From NCBI GenBank assembly GCA_964540165.1, contig CAZILU010000137.1:1-8031 (forward strand): DNA of 8,031 nucleotides, in the 5' to 3' direction. Shown one piece after another: positions 1 through 7,100 of this stretch. The translations under genes and the position numbers were made by a program. Each line of letters begins with the position of its first letter. The first letter of the stretch is position 1. The notes under the pieces were generated by a model. The model did no database searches. It saw nothing but the letters and a program-made list of their open reading frames with translations, and was not told the origin of the DNA. The DNA comes from Mariniphaga sp964540165 (GTDB lineage: Bacteria > Bacteroidota > Bacteroidia > Bacteroidales > Prolixibacteraceae).

Positions 1-998
1 ATTCGGAGCGCATGAAAATGTCGCTGTTCATGAGAGATCGCCTGCGGCGGCGAAAAGATGTGCAAATGTTCCACTCCGGCATGAGTAATGCGTGCCGATG
101 ATTCCGCTTTGCGAACCACCACACCGGGAGGATTTAAATAGTTCATATCATAAGAATCGGATAACGGTACATCCACCGTAATGGTACTCCCCTCAATGGC
201 GGTAATCCGACGCTCCGTTTGAATTACACTGCCGGCAGGCAACCAGGTCTGTGGCTTCCCGTCACGCACCAGATCATGCATCTGCAGATACTCAATCCAT
301 TTCGTTGTCACCGGTTTCTCTATCCAAATTCTGTCTCCGACACCAAAACCACTGGCATCGGCCACCGTAAAAACGGATATGCCGGAAGGCACATAAAGAG
401 CGGTTATGGTTGTCTGAAAGCCGGATATTTCGCTTTCGGATTGACTCTGCTGCTCTGACCGCGGAGCCCGCACCGAAATCGCATTAAACGGCCTGCCGGT
501 CAATCGAAGCGTACTTCGTAAATTTCCATACAATCCACTTCCACTTCCACGAAGCACAACCCCGCTGGCAGAAATCTCAATCGTACGGGAAATGTTATAA
601 TCACCGGGCAATAACAGTACAGCTCCCCGAAAATTCCCCGTCAACGGCAATTTTGAAACCTGATCTATGGCAGACTGAATGACCCCGGTATCATCGCCAC
701 CCGAGGGTGAAACACTCACCTTTACAGGAACATCGGGTATCGTTACCCCGCCCCCCATATACCCAGCATGGGAAAAATCGAGTACCCGGTCACCCCGGTC
801 TGTCGTTTTATACTGCAATCTCCCCTGATCGTCAAAATATACCCATTCACTGGAGCCAGCCTTCCGACCGCCTGATGGATCAGAAAACGGTCGGGCTTGA
901 AGATTCCATTGAAAAATGATTGCAAGCATCATCAGGATAATGGCAATCCGGAGAGATCTTTTAAAAGAAATCTGTTTAAATTTCATGCTTCGGTTCAT
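1..998 (-). CDS. Secreted pectin-lyase-like (right-handed beta-helix) protein, 3' end beyond the window
   Basis: The minus-strand frame stays open for 332 codons from ATG 998 to the left edge; the C-terminus is missing. An in-frame ATG at 986 is an alternative start, and neither has a clear ribosome binding site. Residues 1-35 form a signal peptide: Lys/Arg-rich to R17, hydrophobic core IAIILMMLAIIF (18-29), likely cut after LQA (33-35), so the protein is exported. The mature part has an HAGYMGGG segment (77-84), GDDTGVIQSAID (101-112), RGAVLLLPGDY (124-134) and ISASGVVLRGSG (142-153). This order (GD-D-T, one helix turn, a G-Y strand, then a V-L-RG-SG strand) is the usual opening of Pectate_lyase_3/beta-helix proteins that bind or cleave polysaccharides. 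The catalytic part is not visible, so lyase, hydrolase, epimerase or binding-only roles all remain possible. It is transcribed divergently from the TPR regulator. The fold is fairly certain; the activity is not. Confidence 0.85.
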   Translation of the reverse strand, partial: MNRSMKFKQISFKRSLRIAIILMMLAIIFQWNLQARPFSDPSGGRKAGSSEWVYFDDQGRLQYKTTDRGDRVLDFSHAGYMGGGVTIPDVPVKVSVSPSGGDDTGVIQSAIDQVSKLPLTGNFRGAVLLLPGDYNISRTIEISASGVVLRGSGSGLYGNLRSTLRLTGRPFNAISVRAPRSEQQSQSESEISGFQTTITALYVPSGISVFTVADASGFGVGDRIWIEKPVTTKWIEYLQMHDLVRDGKPQTWLPAGSVIQTERRITAIEGSTITVDVPLSDSYDMNYLNPPGVVVRKAESSARITHAGVEHLHIFSPPQAISHEQRHFHALR

Positions 999-1005
999 TA
1001 GAGGG

Positions 1006-1034
1006 AAAGTTAAAAGTAAAAAGTAAAAAGTAAA
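1006..1034. repeat. Heptanucleotide array, unit AAAAGTA, about 4 copies
   Basis: The dinucleotide GT recurs at 1009, 1016, 1023 and 1030, exactly 7 bp apart, in an otherwise A-only context. The first unit carries a T in place of an A. The array lies 8 bp upstream of the ATG at 998, so on the minus strand it would be in the 5' leader of the beta-helix gene, read as a T-rich TACTTTT repeat. It could be a slippage-prone tract that changes leader length, or simply an intergenic microsatellite. Confidence 0.85.
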
Positions 1035-1048
1035 GGGGAGAGCAGTGT

Positions 1049-1080
1049 ATCATAGCATTTTATTTATACATTTTTTTCAA
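1049..1080 (-). promoter_or_regulatory. Possible promoter of the beta-helix gene (extended -10)
   Basis: On the minus strand TGCTATGAT (1057 to 1049) matches an extended -10 element (TGn followed by TATGAT, 5 of 6 to the sigma-70 consensus). A TTGAAA at 1080 to 1075 is a possible -35 but sits 20 bp away, longer than the usual 17. Transcription would start near 1042 and place the AAAAGTA array in a leader of about 45 nt. The FCB group often uses a different -33/-7 consensus, which is not seen here, so this is a weak call. Confidence 0.25.
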
Positions 1081-1086
1081 TATTCA

Positions 1087-1107
1087 GTCTCCGGTCTCCG
1101 GTCTTTC
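1087..1107. repeat. Heptanucleotide array, unit GTCTCCG, about 3 copies
   Basis: GTCTCCG at 1087-1093 is repeated exactly at 1094-1100, and a third, diverged copy (GTCTTTC) follows at 1101-1107. It is GC-rich against an AT-rich background and directly abuts the next array, so the two may have arisen or moved together. Confidence 0.8.
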
Positions 1108-1108
1108 A

Positions 1109-1131
1109 TTTTTAATTTTTAATTTTTAATT
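1109..1131. repeat. Heptanucleotide array, unit TTTTTAA, about 3 copies
   Basis: Five Ts followed by AA recur with the AA pairs at 1114, 1121 and 1128, exactly 7 bp apart. Taken alone it could be low-complexity AT sequence, but the strict 7-bp register, shared with two unrelated-sequence arrays within 125 bp, makes it notable. Confidence 0.8.
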
Positions 1132-1413
1132 GTATCCGTTTGTGTCTAAAATCGTCATGCTCGTTTCATCACAATATTAAAAATTTTATTTGTATCAGAA
1201 AAAAGAAAAAAAATTATTCGGTTTATGTTGTTAGAAAATCAATGATAGCCCATAAAATAATTAACATTGATAGAGAAGGTTATTCTTCTTAAGTTATCCA
1301 TTCTTAACCAGCAATTTTATGTTTTTACTTTACACTTTTATAAAAATAATTTTAAATTCGCATCGATTCAGCATAAAAAGTAACAAAATACCTACAAATC
1401 CAATTTTTGTCAC

Positions 1414-3204
1414 ATGCTCAGGTTCATTCTATTGCCATTGTTGTTCCTCCATTTTTATTCCCGGCCAGTTCAGGGAGCTAACCGTTCGGCTCAACCTGAT
1501 TCCCTAAATCAAATGATAATCCGTGCAAAAAACATACTCACAAAAGACCTGGTTGAAGCCGAAAGGATGGCAAAGATGATATTAGAGGCAAGCACCAAAC
1601 TCTCAAACGATTCAATACATAGTAAAGCAAATTATATTTTGGGTTTGATCCACTACTTCAAAGGCGAGTACCTCATCTCATCTGAGTATTATAAGAAGGC
1701 TCTGGAAACGGATTATGCCAATGCGAACGATCTTTTTGCATCAGCTTTGTGGAATAACCTTGGGATTAATATGGAGCATGAACTGGAGTATGAAAATACC
1801 CTTGAGGCCTATCTGAAATCATTAAACCTGGCAGAAAAGCATGGTGATTCCCTTGGAATCTATCAGTCCTATATCAACATTGGCCTTATCTATATATGGC
1901 TAACTGCCTATGCTGAGGCGGAGCAATTTCTAAACAAAGCACTCAACTATTTCACAAAAAAGAGAGATCATAATCATCTGGGGCTATGTTATCACAATCT
2001 TGGGGTATTATACCAAAGTAAAAACGAACATGAGAAAGTAAGAGCAACTTATGACCTGGCAATTAACCATTACCAATTAGCTGAAAATCAATTGGAATTA
2101 TCAGGAGTCTATTACAATAAGATCAGCTATCTGATCAATCAGAATCAATTTTCCGATGCAAAAAAAACCATGGACGAAGTTGAAGCCTTAAAACTGCAAA
2201 CCAATCTTCACCAGAAGGGGAATATGTTCCTGGCAAAAGGGATTTACTTTTTGAAGGGAGATTACCAGCCGGATAAGTCTGAAAATTATTTTTTACAAGC
2301 AATTGACAAGTTTCAAGAGAGTAATGTTCAACGACAGGTAATTCATGCATACCTCAACCTTTCCCTACTGTACGCAAGAACCGGCAATACCGGAAAACAT
2401 GAAGAAGCTATTTTAAAATATGACAGTCTGTTTCATGCTCATTACCATGAAACATCCGATTCGAAGATTGCCCAAATGCGCACACTTTATGAAGTTCAGG
2501 AAAAAGAAAAACAGATTATTGAACTGACAAGTCAAAAAAGGAGAAGAGCTCTTTGGCTTGCAAATATTGTTATTGGATCCGCCATAATTATCATCACCAT
2601 TCTAATGTTTCTATTCTTTCACCGGAAAAAAGCATTTAACGAACGACAGAGAGCCATAATACTTGAAAACGAAAATTTACTACACATCAAACTGTTAGAG
2701 CAATTAGAACTTAAAAACAAACTACGAAAAAAGGAGTCAGAAGCCTTCAAATTGAATCTGGAATTAAAAGATCAGGAATTGATCTACCAAAGCTTGAAAA
2801 ACGCAGAAATAGAAAAATTAAATCAATCGGTCAAAGAGAAGCTAAAACCGTTTGGCCATCGAATTCAACGAAAAAAAGATCAGGAAAAATTTTACGCCAT
2901 TCTTCAGGAGTTTACCCGGGATATATCCCGGGATCCGTTAGCCGATTTTGAAAAAATGTTTATGCAGATGTATGGCCGGTTTTATGAAAAACTACTGGAA
3001 ATTTCTCCAGACCTGACCCAGTGTGAACTTCAAACCTGTGCCCTGTTGCGAATGAATCTGCCATCAAAAGAGATAGCGTCTTTGTTAAATTTGTCTCTCT
3101 CAACCATAGATCAACGAAGACATTCCATTCGAAAAAAGCTGGGATTAAAAGGTTCCGACAACCTGATCAGCCATCTGATTTGTTTAGGTAAGGAAGAAAA
3201 ATAA
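1414..3204 (+). CDS. Membrane-anchored TPR protein with C-terminal LuxR-like HTH (one-component regulator)
   Basis: This 596-residue protein probably senses a signal outside the inner membrane and binds DNA inside the cell. Residues 1-22 form a signal peptide or anchor (MLRFILLPLLFLHFY, then RPVQGA). Residues about 30-350 are helical tetratricopeptide repeats, with recognisable units such as the stretch around LGLIHYFKGEY and the NIGLIYIWLTAYAEAEQFLNKAL and NLGVLYQSKNEHEKV segments. A transmembrane helix lies at about 380-402 (WLANIVIGSAIIIITILMF), then a charged coiled coil (about 405-480). The C-terminus (about 530-580) has LTQCELQTCALLRMNLPSKEIASLLNLS and STIDQRRHSIRKKLGL, a LuxR/GerE-like helix-turn-helix with Q567-R568-R569 in the recognition helix. 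There is no receiver domain. ATG 1414 is the first start after the in-frame TAA at 1381 and preserves the signal peptide; no Shine-Dalgarno is visible. It is divergent from the beta-helix gene, a natural target, though this is inference. This architecture is common in Bacteroidota. Confidence 0.9.
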   Translation: MLRFILLPLLFLHFYSRPVQGANRSAQPDSLNQMIIRAKNILTKDLVEAERMAKMILEASTKLSNDSIHSKANYILGLIHYFKGEYLISSEYYKKALETDYANANDLFASALWNNLGINMEHELEYENTLEAYLKSLNLAEKHGDSLGIYQSYINIGLIYIWLTAYAEAEQFLNKALNYFTKKRDHNHLGLCYHNLGVLYQSKNEHEKVRATYDLAINHYQLAENQLELSGVYYNKISYLINQNQFSDAKKTMDEVEALKLQTNLHQKGNMFLAKGIYFLKGDYQPDKSENYFLQAIDKFQESNVQRQVIHAYLNLSLLYARTGNTGKHEEAILKYDSLFHAHYHETSDSKIAQMRTLYEVQEKEKQIIELTSQKRRRALWLANIVIGSAIIIITILMFLFFHRKKAFNERQRAIILENENLLHIKLLEQLELKNKLRKKESEAFKLNLELKDQELIYQSLKNAEIEKLNQSVKEKLKPFGHRIQRKKDQEKFYAILQEFTRDISRDPLADFEKMFMQMYGRFYEKLLEISPDLTQCELQTCALLRMNLPSKEIASLLNLSLSTIDQRRHSIRKKLGLKGSDNLISHLICLGKEEK

Positions 3205-3466
3205 GCAACTTATAGCAATTAAAAAATTCATACAATATCGCAACAATCATATAGTCAGCAAAATAATAACTTCATGATTTCTTCTGATATTTCATAATAA
3301 GCAATTAAACAGACAATTAAATAACCTTTTAACATTAAAGTTACATCCAGAATCCCACACAAAAAAGCTCAATAAGCTGCATATAAATACGTTAATTATT
3401 CACACAAAGAAAATCAGAATAATTTTTCATCAATATTTTCTTCGATTTCATTATAGAGCGAGTAAA

Positions 3467-3501
3467 ATTACGTTCGAAAACTAAATTTTTTCATACGTAA
3501 T
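3467..3501 (+). other. Hairpin with possible alternative fold
   Basis: ATTACGT (3467-3473) pairs perfectly with ACGTAAT (3495-3501), and inside it, after a 2x2 internal loop, GAAAA pairs with TTTTC. The right arm overlaps a second inverted repeat, CATAC (3492-3496) with GTATG (3502-3506), so the two folds exclude each other. The hairpin is AT-rich and moderate in strength; alternatively, the inverted repeat could be an operator for a dimeric regulator. Confidence 0.4.
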
Positions 3502-3536
3502 GTATGGACGCTTTTAAGCAAATTATTGTAAGCAAG

Positions 3537-3603
3537 ACATCCGAAAATCCCGGATCCTGCGCCGTTGAAACCGGCACACGTCCGGATTTCGGATGTTTCT
3601 TTT
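3537..3603 (+). terminator. Long imperfect hairpin followed by a T-rich run (terminator, attenuator or sRNA end)
   Basis: ACATCCGAAA (3537-3546) pairs with the ten bases ending at 3596, then after a bulged A three pairs (TCC with GGA), and after a bulged C three more, giving about 16 bp in total. An inner hairpin pairs GCCG (3561-3564) with CGGC (3572-3575) around a 7-nt loop, extended by two pairs across a C-A mismatch. The sequence TTTCTTTT (3596-3603) follows the stem, so it reads as a plus-strand intrinsic terminator. It lies 333 bp after the TPR stop and about 100 bp before the next gene, an odd place for a simple TPR-gene terminator. It could end a small RNA or act as an attenuator in the leader of the 3705 operon. 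Confidence 0.55.
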
Positions 3604-3704
3604 AGCTCACAAAAAGTTTACCGGCTGAAAGCCATCCATGATTACAATTTTACCAAATTAAACGGAAATGGACACACAAACCCCATTCCATAATTATTAA
3701 ATCA

Positions 3705-4130
3705 ATGATTATCGCAATTGAATTTGATGGAGGACTCGTAGAAAATCGCTACCCGGACATTGGAGAATTACAACCGTTTGCACACTACATTACGGAACAG
3801 CTAAAGATGCGAGGACATCAGATGGTGCTGGTAACGCAGAGAACCGGTGAGGAGTTGAAGAGGGCGATCGATTTATGCAATAAAAACGGTTTTCAGTTTG
3901 ATAAAATCCTGGATGGATATGCAGATCGGAGCCAATTAATCCGGGAAAATAATACCGAGCTATTTTTGGTCACAGAAAAAGTCCTCGAAGATTACAAGAC
4001 CTGGATCAACCTGTATTGGAAATTTTACCCCGAAGAGTATGATTATGCGCGGTTGAGGAATACCGGGATTATGAAGAGCAGACGAAAATGGAGGAACCTG
4101 TTTAAGAAGAGAGTCCGAGGAGAAATTTAA
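3705..4130 (+). CDS. Small HAD-like protein, probably catalytically degenerate
   Basis: The 141-residue product resembles the small HAD-fold hydrolases of Bacteroidota that begin with a DFDGT motif followed by VENRYP and an IGE segment. Here the opening reads IEFDGGLVENRYPDIGE: the nucleophilic Asp is Glu (E6), the second Asp is kept (D8), and the motif-I Thr is Gly (G10). The motif-II strand with its Thr is present (MVLVT, T44), and R46 follows. The region where the family normally has the metal-binding Asp pair reads LFLVTEKV (86-93), with no Asp. So the fold seems kept while phosphatase chemistry seems lost. The C-terminus is very basic (KSRRKWRNLFKKRVR). It has no signal peptide and should be cytoplasmic. 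It ends 21 bp before the hybrid kinase and probably shares its transcript. ATG 3705 is the first start after the in-frame stop at 3639. A non-catalytic binding or partner role is inference; an active but unusual enzyme cannot be ruled out. Confidence 0.75.
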   Translation: MIIAIEFDGGLVENRYPDIGELQPFAHYITEQLKMRGHQMVLVTQRTGEELKRAIDLCNKNGFQFDKILDGYADRSQLIRENNTELFLVTEKVLEDYKTWINLYWKFYPEEYDYARLRNTGIMKSRRKWRNLFKKRVRGEI

Positions 4131-4151
4131 AAAATATAATCCAAACCGATT

Positions 4152-7100
4152 ATGGGTACAGTTTTCAATCGAAAGCAGGATCTTTTTCCTGCCGGAATAA
4201 TCATAATCGCTGCATTCCTTCTCTTTTTATTTGGGTATTTCTTCTACCAAAATGAAAAAGAGACGATTTATCAATACAAGTCCAATGAATTAAATACCAT
4301 TAACCAGATAAAAACGGAGCAAATTTCCAACTGGTTAAAAGAACGAATTTCAGAAGTAGAATATTTTACAGAAAATCCACCGTACGACAACTATATTGTG
4401 TCATTAACTCAAGGCAAAACCAATGCAACCGATCTGTATCGCAAGGCACTTCAGCATATTTCCACAAACAGTCGCTATGAAAATATCTTTATTCTTGACA
4501 ATCGTGGCAAGATCCTATTCAGCCTTGATGAAAAATTTTCAAACGTAGATGCCGAAACATTGAGAAGATTGGATGAAACACGTCAGTCCGGCCAATTTTC
4601 GATTCAGGACCTATACTACTGCAACACCGATCAAAAAATTCATTTTGAGATTATTAAGCCGATTAAGGATCCTAATGGAGGGGTCATTGCTTCTATCTTT
4701 TTTCGCACAGACCCAAGGACATTCCTCTTTCCGCTCATCTCTAACTGGATGAGACATAACGATACCGAAGAATCGCTTCTGGTTACAAATGATCAGCATC
4801 AGGTTCGATTTTTAAATCATGTACGCCATGAAGATAATTCGAGGCTGCAAATAACCATCGATCTGGGAAATAAGAAGAACCTGGAAGTGCAGGCCGTTTT
4901 AGGATTGGAAGGAATTACGGAAGGCCTTGACTACCGGGGAGAGAAAGTGCTTGCAAGCATCCGTAAAGTTCCCGGAACGACCTGGTTGCTCATCGTAAAG
5001 ATGGATAAACAGGAGATGTACATGGTATTGAACCGTAACATAGTGTGGATAATGAGTGTGGTCTTACTTCTGATGGTTACTGTTTCTGTTCTGTTAGCCT
5101 GGCTTCATTATCGCAAACAAAGAAACATTTACAGAGAACTTTTTATTAACCAGACCGAACTATACCAGGCTCAGGAAGAGTATGGAGCCACCCTATACAG
5201 CATCGGAGATGGTGTAATTACGACCGACCAGCATGGAAATGTAAAACATTTAAATCCGAAAGCAGAAAAGCTTACCTGCTGGAAAGAGGCTGATGCCAGG
5301 GGAGTTCCGGTTGAAAAGGTATTCAATATCATCCATGAATATACCAGGGAACCGGTAGAAAGCCCGGTACGGCAAGTATTGCAGGAAGGGAGAACTGTTG
5401 GCCTGGCCAACCATACGCTTCTGATTGCCAAAGATGGAACAGAGATCCCCATCAGTGATAGTGGCGCACCGATAAAAGACAGCCAGGGCAACCTTCTGGG
5501 AGTGGTATTGGTGTTCAGCGATCAGATTGCGGAACGGGAACGCCGGAAACTATTGATGCTCCGGCTATCAATGTTCGAATATGCTATTGACCACTCCCTC
5601 CAGGATATACTCACAAAAATGATAGACGAAATCTCTCGTCTCTTTCAAAGTCCCATCGGTTTAATATCCCTGTTAACGGAAGATCAACAGTCCGTCCGGA
5701 TGCAGAGCTGGTCTTCGAACGTAACAAATCAAATCAGGGTAAATGAACCCACCGGGAGTTATCAAACGAAAGGAACTGAATCATGGAAGGAGGTCACCAG
5801 CTCTAAACAACCGGTCGTACATAATGATTGCGCAGCATCGTGCGAAAAAAATGTTTTTTTTGAAAATCAAAATCAAATTTTTCGTGAACTGATCGTGCCG
5901 GTAATTCGAAAAAACAGAGTCGTCGCGCTGTTGGGATTGGCAAATAAACCTACCGATTATACCGAACAAGATATTGAAATTGCAAGTTTTCTCTCGGATG
6001 TGGCCTGGGAAATTTCTGATCATAAAATTCATGAAGAGAAACTGATAGAGAGTGAAAAAAAATTCCGGAAACTTTTCCAGGAACATTCAGCCGTAAAACT
6101 GATCATCGACCCGGAAACCGGATGCATCGTGGATGCCAATCAGGCAGCAGCTAATTTTTACGGATGGAGCATCAATGAGTTGACGACCATGAAAATATCC
6201 CAAATCAACACATTACCCGAAGATGTAATCAGGCAAAAGATGAATGAAGCCCGGTCAAACCGAAATATCCACTTCGAATTCAAACACAAAAAAGCAAATG
6301 GCGAAATCGTGGATATTGAAAATTTCAGCAGCAGGGTCATTCTTGGAGGGAAAGAGCTTCTGCACTCGATTATTCATGATATTTCAGAAAAAAAGAGAGC
6401 CATTGCTGCGTTGTTGGAAAGCGAAGAGCAGAATCGGCTAATTATGGATAACAGCATGGATGCCATACTGTTGACCCAACCAAACGGAAAAATTTTGACA
6501 GCTAATAAATCAGCAACTGCGCTGTTTCAAATGTCACTGGAAGAACTTAAAAACAGCCATAGAGATCAATTACTAAACGCTGAAGAACCAAATCCGGCAG
6601 ATCTATCGAAGCTATTGAAAAAATCAGAATTGACAAATACCCAGCTCCGTTTTTTCCGAAAAGATGGATCAACATTCCCTGCAGAAGTATCTATGGCTCA
6701 ATTTAAGAACCAAAAAGAAGAGTACTTCACGAGCATGATCATCAGGGATATTACGGAGCGGGCCCGTTGGGAAAGAGAGCTTCTCGATGCCAAAGAAAAA
6801 GCCGAAGAGAGCGATCGCCTGAAATCTGCATTTCTGGCTAATATGAGTCATGAAATCAGAACGCCAATGAATGGAATCTTAGGATTCCTGGGATTGCTTC
6901 AACAGGATAACCTGAATAAAGATAATCGTCTGGAGTACCTGAAAATTGTAAATAAGAGCGGACACCGGCTTTTGGACACCATTAACGACATCATCGAAAT
7001 ATCAAAAATTGAAGCTGGTGAGCAAAAGCTGACGTTATCGCAAACAGACCTGGACGAAATGATCCGGTTTCAATATGATTTTTTTAAACCACAGGCTGCT

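Larger units (their letters stand above)
999..1413. other. AT-rich divergent intergenic region
   Basis: This 415-bp spacer separates the minus-strand beta-helix gene from the plus-strand TPR gene, so it must hold promoters for both. It contains three period-7 arrays (listed separately) between 1006 and 1131. The rest (about 1140-1413) is very AT-rich with A and T runs and no convincing coding frame; a short plus-strand frame starting at 1319 overlaps the TPR gene and looks spurious. A weak plus-strand promoter candidate is TTGTTA at 1228-1233 with TAAAAT at 1253-1258, but the 19-bp spacing is long and such matches are expected by chance in this composition. Confidence 0.7.
3205..3704. other. 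500-bp non-coding spacer with structured elements
   Basis: From 3205 to about 3460 the sequence is strongly AT-rich, with no hairpin resembling a terminator directly after the TPR stop codon and no usable reading frame. From 3467 to 3603 it contains two hairpins (listed separately). From 3604 to 3704 no motif stands out; in the frame of the next gene the last stop is TGA at 3639 and no ATG occurs before 3705. The length and structure suggest either a long regulated leader for the 3705 operon or a small RNA gene; no known riboswitch class was recognised. Confidence 0.7.

Noticed and set aside
219..919. Two short plus-strand reading frames and one minus-strand frame inside the left-hand gene.
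   Set aside because: All overlap the open minus-strand beta-helix frame, which has a signal peptide and family motifs over its whole length.
1006..1131. A CRISPR array.
   Set aside because: The units are 7 bp in tandem with no spacers, and the three arrays have different sequences.
1319..1507. A 62-codon plus-strand frame that begins before the TPR gene and overlaps its start.
   Set aside because: No family feature, and the overlapping frame starting at 1414 has a signal peptide and a full domain set.
3205..3704. A tRNA, SRP RNA or known riboswitch in the long spacer.
   Set aside because: No cloverleaf, SRP core or recognised aptamer consensus is visible; only generic hairpins can be supported.
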